Below are positions 42,880 to 51,735 of a stretch of 64,000 nt of DNA, piece after piece (within the stretch, counting starts at the first letter, position 1; each line of letters opens with the position of its first letter). The notes beneath the pieces are model-generated. The model did not search any database. It saw only the letters and a list, made by a program, of their open reading frames with translations, and was not told the origin of the DNA. The stretch comes from Maricaulis sp947259345 (GTDB lineage: Bacteria > Pseudomonadota > Alphaproteobacteria > Caulobacterales > Maricaulaceae). Location: assembly GCA_965217205.1 (NCBI GenBank), contig OZ244254.1:1116001-1180000 (forward strand). Reading direction: 5' to 3'. The position numbers and the translations under genes were made by a program.

Positions 42880-44187
42880 ATGCCCGATACCCAGCGCGAA
42901 GCCGGACAGCAAAACCCGTTCTTCACCCGATCAATCGTTGAGAGCGATCGCGATGTCGCCCACGCGATCCATGAGGAAATTCAACGCCAGCAAAGCCAGA
43001 TTGAGCTGATTGCGTCTGAGAACATCGTCTCTCGGGCGGTTCTTGAAGCGCAAGGCTCGCCGCTCACGAACAAATACGCCGAAGGCTATCCGGGCCGCCG
43101 CTATTATGGTGGCTGCGAGCATGTCGATGTTGTCGAGACACTTGCCATCGAGCGCGCCAAAGCGCTCTTCGGGGCCCAGTATGCCAATGTCCAGCCGAAT
43201 TCCGGCAGTCAGGCCAACCAGGGCGTCTTTCTCGCTCTGCTCAAGCCGGGCGACACGATTCTCGGCATGTCCCTTGATGCCGGCGGTCACCTGACGCATG
43301 GCGCACGCCCCAACATGTCGGGCAAATGGTTCAAGGCGGAGAGCTATGGCGTGCGCGAGCGTGATGCGCGCATCGACTATGATGCGGTTCGCGCCAAGGC
43401 GCATGAGGTCAAGCCGCAGCTGATCATAGCCGGTGGGTCGGCCTATCCGCGCGAGATCGATTTTGCCGAATTCCGCAAGATCGCCGACGAGGTCGGGGCC
43501 TATCTCATGGTCGATATGGCGCATGTCGCGGGCCTGGTGGCCGGTGGGGTCTATCCCAATCCGATGCCGCACGCCCATGTCTGCACGACCACGACCCACA
43601 AAACCTTGCGCGGCCCGCGAGGCGGCATGATCCTGTCCAACGATCTCGACCTCGGCAAGAAGTTCAACTCGGCTATTTTCCCCGGCCTGCAGGGCGGTCC
43701 GCTCATGCATGTCATCGCCGGCAAGGCGGTCGCATTCGGCGAAGCCCTGCAACCCGAGTTCAAGGATTATGTCAAACAGGTGGTCGCCAATTGTCAGGCG
43801 ATGGCCAAGGCGATAACCGATGGGGGCTATGCCATCGTCTCGGGCGGGACTGACAGCCATCTGGCCCTGGTTGACCTGCGCCCGAAGGGGCTCAAGGGCA
43901 ATATCGCCGAAGAAGCCCTCGAGCGAGCCTATATCACCTGCAACAAGAACGGCGTGCCCTTTGATCCTGAAAAGCCGACGGTGACATCCGGCCTGCGCGT
44001 CGGCTCGCCGGCCGGCACGACGCGCGGCTTTGGCGAGGCGGAGTTCGCGCAGATTGGTGAGCTGATGGTGAAGGTGCTTGATGCACTTGTGGATCAGCCC
44101 GAGGGCAATGCGGAAATAGAGGCCGAGGTTCGCGAGACGGTGAAAGCGCTCACTGCGCGCTTCCCCATCTATCCAGAACTGGCCTAA
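42880..44187 (+). CDS. glyA: Serine hydroxymethyltransferase
   Basis: Interconverts serine and glycine with tetrahydrofolate, supplying one-carbon units and the glycine for 5-aminolevulinate. The 435-residue PLP enzyme has IELIASENIVSRAVLEAQGS, NKYAEGYPGRRYYGGCEHVD, ANVQPNSGSQANQGVF, MVDMAHVAGLVAGG and the PLP-Lys in TTTHKTLRGPRGGMIL. Length fits the family. The ATG at 42880 follows GAGGAAGCGTC. The next gene is nrdR, 9 nt downstream, the usual alphaproteobacterial order. Confidence 0.96.
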   Translation: MPDTQREAGQQNPFFTRSIVESDRDVAHAIHEEIQRQQSQIELIASENIVSRAVLEAQGSPLTNKYAEGYPGRRYYGGCEHVDVVETLAIERAKALFGAQYANVQPNSGSQANQGVFLALLKPGDTILGMSLDAGGHLTHGARPNMSGKWFKAESYGVRERDARIDYDAVRAKAHEVKPQLIIAGGSAYPREIDFAEFRKIADEVGAYLMVDMAHVAGLVAGGVYPNPMPHAHVCTTTTHKTLRGPRGGMILSNDLDLGKKFNSAIFPGLQGGPLMHVIAGKAVAFGEALQPEFKDYVKQVVANCQAMAKAITDGGYAIVSGGTDSHLALVDLRPKGLKGNIAEEALERAYITCNKNGVPFDPEKPTVTSGLRVGSPAGTTRGFGEAEFAQIGELMVKVLDALVDQPEGNAEIEAEVRETVKALTARFPIYPELA

Positions 44188-44196
44188 GATACCCGC

Positions 44197-44682
44197 ATGC
44201 GTTGTCCTTTTTGCGGTCATCCCGATACCCAAGTGAAGGATTCCCGTCCGGCAGAGGACGGGAATGCCATTCGTCGTCGGCGGCAATGTCCGTCCTGTGC
44301 CGCCCGTTTCACCACGTTCGAGCGCGTGCAATTGCGTGAGCTGACCGTAATGAAGAAGTCCGGGCGGCGGGTCCCGTTTGACCGTGACAAGCTGAACCGG
44401 TCCATCCAGCTGGCGATGCAAAAGCGCAATATCGAGCCGGACCGGATCGACCAGATGATTTCAGGCATTGTCCGGCGGTTGGAGTCGACCGGTGAGACCG
44501 ATGTGACCTCTGACCGGGTTGGCGAGCTGGTCATGGAAGGCCTGAAGAATCTTGATGCGGTCGCCTATGTCCGATACGCGTCGGTCTACAAGGATTTCCA
44601 CAAGGTCGAGGACTTCCGTGAATTCATCACCGATGAAGCGCTGAGCGCGCATTTCGGTACAAGCGAAGACGACAACGAATGA
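44197..44682 (+). CDS. nrdR: Transcriptional repressor NrdR
   Basis: Nucleotide-sensing repressor of ribonucleotide reductase genes. The 161-residue protein has the N-terminal zinc ribbon MRCPFCGHPDTQVKDSR plus RRRRQCPSCAARFTTFERV, followed by the ATP-cone (MKKSGRRVPFDRDKLNRSIQ and VAYVRYASVYKDFHKVEDF). All four Cys ligands are present. It sits between glyA and the riboflavin genes, overlapping the next start as ATGA. Length is normal. Confidence 0.96.
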   Translation: MRCPFCGHPDTQVKDSRPAEDGNAIRRRRQCPSCAARFTTFERVQLRELTVMKKSGRRVPFDRDKLNRSIQLAMQKRNIEPDRIDQMISGIVRRLESTGETDVTSDRVGELVMEGLKNLDAVAYVRYASVYKDFHKVEDFREFITDEALSAHFGTSEDDNE

Positions 44683-45254
44683 GCGCCGCGGCGCGTCCGC
44701 GTGTCACATTGAAGCTGGCGACTTCGCTCGACGGCAAGATCGCACTGGCGAACGGCGCCTCGCAATGGATCACGGGGCCCGAGAGTCGCGCCGTGGTGCA
44801 TCGCATGCGTGCGGCGCATGACGCAATTCTCACGGGGATTGGCACCATCCTCGCGGATGACCCACAATTGACGGCGCGCCCCGAAGGCGGGTGCGAGCGT
44901 CAACCCGATATCATCATCATGGACAGTCAGGGGCGGACGCCGGCGACCGCGCGGGTCTTCAAGGGGGGAGACCGGTCCGTCACATTGGTTCCGTACAGAG
45001 ATCTCGCTCGGGCCATGGCTGGCCGTGAGCGCGTGATGATCGAGGCGGGCGCGGCGATTGCGGCCTCTGCCGTGCGCGACGGACTGGTGGATTGTATCGA
45101 ATGGTTTCGGGCGCCAATAGTGCTGGGCGGTGACGGATTACCGGTTCTCGCAGCTCTTGGCCTTGAGACACTCGACGCAGCCCCCATTTTCAGGCGGACA
45201 AGCGTCGTGGAGCGCGGCGTCGATCTGCAGGAAACCTACGAACGGACGGGTTGA
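44679..45254 (+). CDS. ribD: RibD-type pyrimidine reductase domain protein without deaminase domain
   Basis: The 191-residue product matches only the C-terminal reductase half of RibD: RVTLKLATSLDGKIALANG, SQWITGPESRAVVHRMRA, ILTGIGTILADDPQLTAR and the VDCIEWFRAPIVLGGDGLPV segment. It would reduce the ribosylamino-uracil intermediate with NADPH in riboflavin synthesis. The zinc deaminase domain (HAE and PCxxxGxxPPC motifs) is absent, so deamination must come from another gene. Compared with the family it is also shortened between the nucleotide-binding strands, and the expected EGGA appears as EAGA. It overlaps nrdR (ATGA) and ribE (by 1 nt). Confidence 0.85.
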   Translation: MSAAARPRVTLKLATSLDGKIALANGASQWITGPESRAVVHRMRAAHDAILTGIGTILADDPQLTARPEGGCERQPDIIIMDSQGRTPATARVFKGGDRSVTLVPYRDLARAMAGRERVMIEAGAAIAASAVRDGLVDCIEWFRAPIVLGGDGLPVLAALGLETLDAAPIFRRTSVVERGVDLQETYERTG

Positions 45255-45859
45255 TGTTTACCGGAATCGTTACTGCCAAAGGCTGCATTTGCGCCATCTC
45301 CGGGGAGGGCGTGCGCCGCTTCGAGATCGACGCGCCCTACGAGCCTGATGGAATCGCGCTGGGAGCCTCGATCGCCCATGCCGGTGCGTGCCTTACCGTT
45401 GTGGAGAAGCGCCGGACGACAGATGGTTGCAGGTTCGCCGTTGAGGTGTCCCCGGAGACGTTGCGCCTGACCACGCTGGGCAAATGGAAGGTTGGCGACC
45501 CGGTCAATCTCGAGCGCGCCCTGGCGATGGGCGAGGAGCTTGGCGGGCACCTCGTCACCGGTCATGTCGACGGCGTCGGAGAGGTGGTAGATCGGCGCGA
45601 GGAGGGGGAATGGCTCATTCTTTCCGTCCGGCCGCCATCGGATCTCAATCGATTCATAGCCCGCAAGGGCTCGATCACGGTCGACGGGGTCTCGCTGACC
45701 GTCAATACGGTCACCCGCGACACGTTTGATTTGATGATCATCCCGCATACGGCGGAGGTCACCACACTCGGCGCGCTGCAAATTGGCGCACACGTCAATC
45801 TTGAGGTTGACCTCATGGCGCGCTACGCCGCCCGTCTGAGCGAATTCTCGCCGGCCTGA
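45254..45859 (+). CDS. ribE: Riboflavin synthase, alpha subunit
   Basis: Dismutates 6,7-dimethyl-8-ribityllumazine to riboflavin. The 201-residue protein has two similar barrel halves, each with its GH/GxS-type signature: it starts MFTGIVTAKG, has ASIAHAGACLTVVEKR and GGHLVTGHVDGVGEV in the first half, and KGSITVDGVSLTVNTV and FDLMIIPHTAEVTTLG in the second. In the first half HAGACLT replaces the more usual NGVCLT. The ATG at 45254 overlaps the previous stop by one base. Confidence 0.94.
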   Translation: MFTGIVTAKGCICAISGEGVRRFEIDAPYEPDGIALGASIAHAGACLTVVEKRRTTDGCRFAVEVSPETLRLTTLGKWKVGDPVNLERALAMGEELGGHLVTGHVDGVGEVVDRREEGEWLILSVRPPSDLNRFIARKGSITVDGVSLTVNTVTRDTFDLMIIPHTAEVTTLGALQIGAHVNLEVDLMARYAARLSEFSPA

Positions 45860-45874
45860 TATTTGGAGACGCGC

Positions 45875-46996
45875 GTGAGCGACATCCCACTTTCCCCTAT
45901 CGAGGACGTTATCGAGGATGCGCGCAATGGGCGCATGTTCATCCTCGTCGACGCCGAGGACCGCGAGAATGAAGGTGATCTGGTCATACCGGCCAAGTTT
46001 GCCACACCGGATGCGGTCAATTTCATGGCCAAGCATGGCCGTGGCCTGATCTGTCTCGCCATGAGCCAGGAACGTGTCGACCAACTCGACCTGAAATTGA
46101 TGGCGAGCGATAATCGCTCGCGTCACCAGACGGCCTTCACCACCTCGATCGAGGCGCGTGAGGGTGTGACAACCGGTATTTCCGCCCATGACCGGGCCCG
46201 CACGATTGAAGTCGCGACCGACCCGTCCAAAGGCGCTGATGACATCGCGACGCCGGGTCATGTCTTCCCGCTGGTGGCGCGTGATGGCGGGGTACTTGTG
46301 CGGGCGGGCCATACCGAGGCCTCCGTTGACGTTGCGCGCCTGGCCGGCGCCGGTTCGGCTGGGGTAATCTGCGAAATCATGAATGAGGACGGGTCGATGG
46401 CGCGCCTGCCCGATCTCGTTGCTTTCGCCCAATTGCATGGCCTCAAGATCGGAACGATTGCTGATCTGATTGCCTATCGTCGCAAGAATGACCGCTTTAT
46501 CGAACGCCGTCTGGAGAGCGAATTCTCCTCGCAATTCGGCGGCCCGTTCAAGCTCGTCGTCTTCCGTAATACGCTGGATGGATCCGAGCATGTTGCCCTC
46601 GTGAAGGGTGAGCCGAACACAGACGAGCCAACCACTGTGCGCATGCACAAGGTGAGCTTCGTCGACGATGTCCTGCATGAAAGCGGCCCACGCGGCGAGA
46701 AAGTTGAAGCCGGGATTCGCGCGATCTCCGAGGCGGAGGGCCCGGCGGTCATGGTCTTCATCCGCGAGACCTCGCACACGGCGATCATCGAACGCTTGGG
46801 CGCCCATCCCAGCCTGCCGCAGAATGAGCGCGAGGCGCGGCGTCTGCGTGAGTACGGTGTGGGAGCGCAGATCCTGCTGGATCTTGGCGTGCGCGACATG
46901 ATTCTCCTGACCACCAAGCCGCAAACGATTGTCGGGCTTGAGGGCTATGGTCTGTCCATCCGCGAAGAGCGGCATTTTCCGGAGGGTGACGCATGA
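45875..46996 (+). CDS. ribB: 3,4-dihydroxy-2-butanone 4-phosphate synthase with degenerate GTP cyclohydrolase II domain
   Basis: The N-terminal domain (residues about 1-200) is a complete DHBP synthase: GRMFILVDAEDRENEGDLVI, RGLICLAMS, NRSRHQTAFTTSIEAREGVTTGISAHDRA, and HVFPLVARDGGVLVRAGHTEAS. The C-terminal half has the GTP cyclohydrolase II fold but reads VRMHKVSFVDDVL where active enzymes have the zinc Cys (ECLTGD...RCDCG), so that activity is probably lost; this is common among alphaproteobacterial RibBA-like proteins. The GTG at 45875 is the preferred start (GGAG 6 nt upstream); TTG 45863 is an alternative. The stop overlaps ribH (ATGA). Confidence 0.92.
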   Translation: MSDIPLSPIEDVIEDARNGRMFILVDAEDRENEGDLVIPAKFATPDAVNFMAKHGRGLICLAMSQERVDQLDLKLMASDNRSRHQTAFTTSIEAREGVTTGISAHDRARTIEVATDPSKGADDIATPGHVFPLVARDGGVLVRAGHTEASVDVARLAGAGSAGVICEIMNEDGSMARLPDLVAFAQLHGLKIGTIADLIAYRRKNDRFIERRLESEFSSQFGGPFKLVVFRNTLDGSEHVALVKGEPNTDEPTTVRMHKVSFVDDVLHESGPRGEKVEAGIRAISEAEGPAVMVFIRETSHTAIIERLGAHPSLPQNEREARRLREYGVGAQILLDLGVRDMILLTTKPQTIVGLEGYGLSIREERHFPEGDA

Positions 46997-47421
46997 GCGC
47001 GCCGAAATATCTGATCATCGCGGGCACATTCTACCGCGACATCGCCGACGCGCTGATCAAGGGCGCGCAGGAGGCCATCGAAGCCAAGGGTTTTGCTTTC
47101 GACGTCGTCGAGGTTCCCGGTGCGCTGGAAATCCCCGGCACGATTGCCCAGGCCGAGAAGGCTGGCGCCGGCTATGACGGCTATGTCGCGCTGGGTTGTG
47201 TCATTCGTGGCGAGACCTCGCACTACGACTATGTCTGCGGTGAATCGGCGCGTGGAATCATGGATTTGAACCTGCGGGCCATCCCGGTTGGTAATGGTAT
47301 CCTGACCGTCGAGAACCGCGCCCAGGCCTTGAAGCGCGCGATCGACAAGAATAAAGGCGCGGATGCAGCCAATGCAGCAATGATGCTGATCGAGCTGCGC
47401 AACCGCTTCAGGAGCGCATGA
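46993..47421 (+). CDS. ribH: 6,7-dimethyl-8-ribityllumazine synthase
   Basis: Condenses the pyrimidinedione with dihydroxybutanone phosphate to give lumazine. The 142-residue protein shows IIAGTFYRDIADALIKGA, FDVVEVPGALEIPGTI, ALGCVIRGETSHYDYVCGE with the catalytic His, and PVGNGILTVENRAQAL. Length is normal for the icosahedral or pentameric subunit. Start and stop both overlap neighbours (ribB, nusB) by four bases, so it is translated as part of one coupled unit. Confidence 0.95.
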   Translation: MSAPKYLIIAGTFYRDIADALIKGAQEAIEAKGFAFDVVEVPGALEIPGTIAQAEKAGAGYDGYVALGCVIRGETSHYDYVCGESARGIMDLNLRAIPVGNGILTVENRAQALKRAIDKNKGADAANAAMMLIELRNRFRSA

Positions 47422-47906
47422 CCATGGCTGCAGCCAGCAAGGAATCCGCATCGGAAAACCGGGCCCGTCTTCGTCGGGCTGCCCGCCTTTCGGCTGTCCA
47501 GGCGCTCTATCAGATGGAGATCAGTGGTCAAGGTGCGTCGGCCGTCATCCGCGAATTTCGTGATCATCGTTTCGGCGGTGATCATGAAGCAGCGGAATAT
47601 GTCGAGGCGGATGAGGATTTCTTCGAGAGTCTGGTGAGCGGTGTTGTCGAAAAGCAGGCCAAGGTCGATCCGGCCATGGATGCCTTGCTGGCTGAAGGCT
47701 GGCGCCTCGAGCGTCTCGACTCGACGGTCCGGGCCATTCTGCGTGTCGGCGGGTTTGAGCTGCTGCATCGCAAGGATGTTCCGGCCCGCGTGGTGATTGA
47801 TGAATATATCGAGATCGCCAATGCTTTTTTCGAGGGCTCCGAGCCGAAATTCATCAATGCCGCCTTTGACCGGGCGGCTCGCGACGCGCGCCCGGACGAA
47901 TTCTGA
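47418..47906 (+). CDS. nusB: Transcription antitermination factor NusB
   Basis: RNA-binding helper of rRNA transcription antitermination. The 162-residue helical protein has ARLSAVQALYQMEISG, EDFFESLVSGVVEKQAKVDPAMDALL, RLDSTVRAILRVGGFELLHRKDVP, and RVVIDEYIEIANAFFEGSEPKFINAAFDR, the most conserved part. It is longer than E. coli NusB at the N-terminus. It overlaps ribH by ATGA and precedes thiL by 3 nt, the conserved ribH-nusB-thiL order. Confidence 0.95.
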   Translation: MTMAAASKESASENRARLRRAARLSAVQALYQMEISGQGASAVIREFRDHRFGGDHEAAEYVEADEDFFESLVSGVVEKQAKVDPAMDALLAEGWRLERLDSTVRAILRVGGFELLHRKDVPARVVIDEYIEIANAFFEGSEPKFINAAFDRAARDARPDEF

Positions 47907-47909
47907 GCC

Positions 47910-48875
47910 ATGGCCGGCGACGGCGAATTCGACTTCATCCGGCGGCATCTCGTGCCGCTGAGTGAGGGCGATCCCGTTGCCCTTGGCCTCACAGATGACG
48001 CGGCCCTGCTGGACCCGGCGCCGGGTGAGAGCCTGGTCCTGGCCTGTGACACCCTGATCGCGGGCGTTCATTTTCGCGACAAGGACACACCCCAAACCGT
48101 TGCCAGCCGGGCCTTGCGCAGCAATCTCTCCGATCTGGCTGCCATGGGTGCCTCGCCGCGCCACTATTTGGCAGCCCTGTCCTGGCCGCGCTCGCTCGAT
48201 GCCAAATGGCGCGAAGCTTTCCTGGCGGGCTTGCACCGGGAGCAATCGCGCTTCGGGCTCGCTCTTGTCGGCGGTGACACCACCGCAACGCCGGGGCCAC
48301 TCACCATCAGCCTCACGCTGATTGGCGCCGTGCCGAGCGGCGCAGCGCTAACCCGCAGTGGTGCATGTGCCGGTGAGGATGTCTGGATTTCCGGACAGAT
48401 CGGCGATGGCTTTCTCGGTCTCATGGCAGCGGAGACAGGGGCTGAGTCGCTGGCGGAGTGTCTAATCCGCTATACGGCGCCCGAGCCACGCCTGGCACTT
48501 GGTGAGGCCCTGCGCGGAGTGGCCAGTAGTGCTATCGACATTTCAGACGGGCTGATTGCCGACCTCGGCCACATCGCCCGGACGAGTGGATGCGGGCTGG
48601 ACATCGAGATCGATGCCGTTCCGCTGTCAAGCGCGGGCTCGGCCTGGCTGGCATCGCCGGAGGGTGATGTCCTGCGCCTGCTTGCTGGTGGAGACGATTA
48701 CGAGCTCGCCTTCACGGCGGCGCCCGGCGACCGGGCCCGAATTGACGCAATCGGCGCTGGTCTCGATCTCCCCCTGACCCGGATCGGCCGCGTTGCGGAG
48801 GGGAGTGGTATCCAGCTGCGGAATGGGTTGGGCGAGGTTGTCGCGCCTGACCGCGGCGGATTTACGCATTTTTGA
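47910..48875 (+). CDS. thiL: Thiamine-monophosphate kinase
   Basis: Phosphorylates thiamine phosphate to thiamine diphosphate using ATP. The 321-residue AIR-synthase-fold enzyme shows GEFDFIRRHLVPL, LGLTDDAALLDP (Mg-binding Asp pair), LACDTLIAGVHF, RALRSNLSDLAAMGASP, LVGGDTTATPGPLTISLTLIG, SSAIDISDGLIADLGHIA and LLAGGDDYELAF. All Asp motifs needed for nucleotide binding are present. It follows nusB directly. Confidence 0.94.
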   Translation: MAGDGEFDFIRRHLVPLSEGDPVALGLTDDAALLDPAPGESLVLACDTLIAGVHFRDKDTPQTVASRALRSNLSDLAAMGASPRHYLAALSWPRSLDAKWREAFLAGLHREQSRFGLALVGGDTTATPGPLTISLTLIGAVPSGAALTRSGACAGEDVWISGQIGDGFLGLMAAETGAESLAECLIRYTAPEPRLALGEALRGVASSAIDISDGLIADLGHIARTSGCGLDIEIDAVPLSSAGSAWLASPEGDVLRLLAGGDDYELAFTAAPGDRARIDAIGAGLDLPLTRIGRVAEGSGIQLRNGLGEVVAPDRGGFTHF

Positions 48876-48914
48876 GGCAAAGCTGGCAGTCTGCCCGCGG
48901 ACTGAGAGGCTTTC

Positions 48915-49436
48915 ATGCGTAATGTCGTCGCCCTTGTGGCTGTAATTTTTCTGGCAGGCTTGTTGCCCGCACCGGCTTTCAGCCTCGTCGCACCGCCTGC
49001 GGAATCCGGAGGCGGATCCAACGATGAAGGCAGTCGAGGCAATCGCTTCCTGACCCTTTTCAACCGCGCCGGGTCCGAAGAGGACGAGCCGGAAGAGGAT
49101 GAGGTGGAGGAAGACGATCCACGAAGCTTCACCATGCCTACCGTAGTTGCCCCCTTGTCCAGTCACGGGCACCTCACCGGATACGCCTATGTGCAGATCC
49201 GGGTTCGCGTCGCGGCCGGCCACAATCTCTGGGACGTCCGTGATGATGCGCATTACGCGCTGGACGCGGCGGTGCGGGCGGCCTACCGCACGCCTGTCTC
49301 CAACGAAGATGGCACCGGTCTTGACAATGACCGCGCTGTCGAGGTCTGGCTGGCTGCGCTTGGTGAGCACTATGGCGCGAGTGCGATCGAGCGCATCGAG
49401 ATTCGCCAGGCCGATACCCGGCTTTTTCGCCGATAA
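48915..49436 (+). CDS. Hypothetical exported protein with an acidic stretch
   Basis: A 173-residue product with an N-terminal signal (NVVALVAVIFLAGLLPAPAFS), a Ser/Gly-rich segment, a very acidic run (EEDEPEEDEVEEDD near residues 54-67), and a folded-looking C-terminal domain beginning FTMPTVVAPLSSHGHLTGYAYVQIRVRV. That half loosely recalls the strand pattern of FliL-type proteins but I cannot assign it. It lies 39 nt after thiL and upstream of hppA. The start ATG at 48915 follows GAGAGGC. Confidence 0.6.
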   Translation: MRNVVALVAVIFLAGLLPAPAFSLVAPPAESGGGSNDEGSRGNRFLTLFNRAGSEEDEPEEDEVEEDDPRSFTMPTVVAPLSSHGHLTGYAYVQIRVRVAAGHNLWDVRDDAHYALDAAVRAAYRTPVSNEDGTGLDNDRAVEVWLAALGEHYGASAIERIEIRQADTRLFRR

Positions 49437-49635
49437 TTCTATATTGCAGTGCAGCAAGTCAATGTTTTGACTTGATAAAGAGTGCGTGTTGCACCGCCCC
49501 AATGCTTTGGGCATAGTCTCCCCAACAATAAGAATAAATGCGGGGAAGTTGTCTAAGGTCGGCGTGGTGACACGCGCGTGCTTTCTCGTATTCCTTCCGA
49601 GACCACAACGAAGTGAACAAACGGGGCTGGAATCC

Positions 49636-51729
49636 ATGAACATGCTTTTTTTGGCCATTGCGGCAGCTGTTCTCGCCATCATCTACGGGGTCGTTCAGAC
49701 CCAGCGTCTGATGAGTGCGAGCGCAGGCACGGAGAAGATGCAGGAGATCGCATCGGCCATTCAGGAAGGCGCGAACGCCTACCTCAAACGTCAATACACC
49801 ACCATTGCCATTGTCGGCGTCGTCGTCTGTATCCTGATTGCCGTATTCCTTGGCTGGCAGGTTGCACTCGGTTTCGCCATCGGGGCCGTTCTGTCCGGCG
49901 CTGCCGGCTTTATCGGCATGCTGGTCTCGGTCCGCGCCAATGTGCGCACGACCCAGGCTGCCAGCACGAGCCTGGCGGCCGGGCTTGCGGTCGCCTTCCG
50001 CTCCGGTGCGGTCACGGGCATGCTTGTTGCCGGTCTCGCCCTGCTGGGTGTGGCGGGCTATTACTGGGTGCTCACCGGTCCGATGGGACTGGTGCTCGGC
50101 AGTGAAGAGAACGGTCGGATCATTATCGATTCGCTGGTCGCGCTCGGTTTCGGCGCTTCGCTGATCTCGATCTTTGCCCGTCTTGGTGGCGGTATCTTCA
50201 CCAAGGGTGCGGATGTCGGGGGCGACATGGTCGGCAAGATCGAGGCCGGCATTCCCGAAGACGACCCGCGCAATGCGGCCACGATCGCTGACAATGTCGG
50301 CGACAATGTCGGTGATTGTGCCGGCATGGCGGCTGACCTGTTCGAGACCTATGCGGTGACCGTCGTTGCCACCATGGTGCTGGCAGCAATCTTCTTCACC
50401 GGCGGGCTGGCCACGACGATGGTCCTCTATCCGCTGATGATTGCAGCAGCCTGCATCGTGACCTCGATCATCGGCACCTTCTTTGTCAGCCTTGGCAAGG
50501 GCACCAATGTGATGGGGGCGCTCTACAAGGGGCTGATCGTTGCCGGTGTGTTGTCGATCGGTGCGCTCTACTTCGTCACCGATTTCACGATCGGCATGGG
50601 CGATATCGCTGAAGTGAACGGCAAGATGATTACCGGGATGAACCTGTTCTGGTCCGGCCTGATTGGTCTGGTCGTCACAGCCGCGATTATCTGGGTCACC
50701 GAATACTATACCGGGACGGGCTATCGTCCGGTGAAGTCGGTCGCCCTGGCGTCCGAGTCCGGACACGGCACGAATGTCATCCAGGGCCTCGCGGTCTCGC
50801 TGGAATCGACGGCCTTGCCGGCCCTGATCATCATCGGTGGCATCCTGGGTACCTATGCCCTGGCGGGCCTGTTCGGCATTGCCATCTCGGTGACGACCAT
50901 GCTGGCCCTGGCCGGTCTGATCGTGGCGCTCGATGCCTTCGGTCCGGTGACCGACAATGCCGGTGGCATCGCGGAAATGGCCGGGCTCGACGAAAGCGTG
51001 CGCAATACGACCGACACGCTGGATGCCGTGGGCAATACGACCAAGGCTGTCACAAAGGGTTATGCCATTGGTTCGGCCGGTCTGGGCGCCCTGGTCCTGT
51101 TTGCGGCCTATACGACGGATGTTGAGCACCTTCTGGGTATCCAGCCGGACTTCTCGCTGGAAAATCCCTATGTGATCGTCGGTCTGCTTTTTGGTGGCCT
51201 TCTGCCTTACCTCTTCGGCGGCATGTCGATGATGGCGGTGGGGCGTGCGGCGACCGCCGTGGTGACCGAGGTTCGCCGGCAGTTCAAGGAAATCCCGGGC
51301 ATCATGGAGTACAAGGCGAAGCCGGATTATGGCCGCGCCGTGGACATTCTGACCAAGGCGGCGATCCGCGAGATGATCGTGCCGTCGCTTCTGCCCGTTC
51401 TGTCCCCGATCGTGCTCTACTTCGCGATCGACCTGATTGCCGGCCAGTCGCAAGCCCTGGCCGCGGTCGGTGCGATGCTGCTGGGCGTGATCGTCAATGG
51501 TCTCTTCGTCGCGGTCTCCATGACTGTCGGCGGCGGTGCCTGGGACAATGCCAAGAAGTATATCGAAGACGGCCATCACGGCGGCAAGGGCTCGGAAGCC
51601 CACAAGGCCTCCGTGACCGGCGACACCGTCGGTGACCCCTACAAGGATACCGCTGGTCCGGCCGTGAACCCGATGATCAAGATCACGAATATCGTGGCCC
51701 TGCTCCTGTTGGCCGTGCTGGCTCACTAG
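49636..51729 (+). CDS. hppA: H+-translocating membrane pyrophosphatase, K+-independent type
   Basis: Pumps protons across the membrane by hydrolysing pyrophosphate. The 697-residue protein has about 16 transmembrane helices, the substrate motif GGGIFTKGADVGGDMVGKIE, DDPRNAATIADNVGDNVGDC, and the second site DAFGPVTDNAGGIAEMA, with DTVGDPYKDTAGPAVNP near the C-terminus. In the segment NTTKAVTKGYAIGSA the Lys after NTT is the residue that marks K+-independent H+-pyrophosphatases (K+-dependent ones have Ala). The start was placed at ATG 49636 (MNMLFLAIAAAVLAIIYG), where the family begins. A strong terminator follows. Confidence 0.95.
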   Translation: MNMLFLAIAAAVLAIIYGVVQTQRLMSASAGTEKMQEIASAIQEGANAYLKRQYTTIAIVGVVVCILIAVFLGWQVALGFAIGAVLSGAAGFIGMLVSVRANVRTTQAASTSLAAGLAVAFRSGAVTGMLVAGLALLGVAGYYWVLTGPMGLVLGSEENGRIIIDSLVALGFGASLISIFARLGGGIFTKGADVGGDMVGKIEAGIPEDDPRNAATIADNVGDNVGDCAGMAADLFETYAVTVVATMVLAAIFFTGGLATTMVLYPLMIAAACIVTSIIGTFFVSLGKGTNVMGALYKGLIVAGVLSIGALYFVTDFTIGMGDIAEVNGKMITGMNLFWSGLIGLVVTAAIIWVTEYYTGTGYRPVKSVALASESGHGTNVIQGLAVSLESTALPALIIIGGILGTYALAGLFGIAISVTTMLALAGLIVALDAFGPVTDNAGGIAEMAGLDESVRNTTDTLDAVGNTTKAVTKGYAIGSAGLGALVLFAAYTTDVEHLLGIQPDFSLENPYVIVGLLFGGLLPYLFGGMSMMAVGRAATAVVTEVRRQFKEIPGIMEYKAKPDYGRAVDILTKAAIREMIVPSLLPVLSPIVLYFAIDLIAGQSQALAAVGAMLLGVIVNGLFVAVSMTVGGGAWDNAKKYIEDGHHGGKGSEAHKASVTGDTVGDPYKDTAGPAVNPMIKITNIVALLLLAVLAH

Positions 51730-51735
51730 GCAGGA

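Noticed and set aside
42931..44421. 496-codon open frame antisense to glyA and nrdR
   Set aside because: Covers two certain genes on the other strand; codon use and composition indicate a shadow.
45254..45400. FMN riboswitch for the riboflavin genes
   Set aside because: ribE starts by overlapping ribD, so there is no leader, and no FMN-element sequence blocks are visible before nrdR or ribD.
49459..51726. 755-codon open frame antisense to hppA
   Set aside because: High-GC codon bias of hppA creates a stop-free opposite strand; the product is His/Asp/Arg-rich low-complexity without domains or ribosome site.
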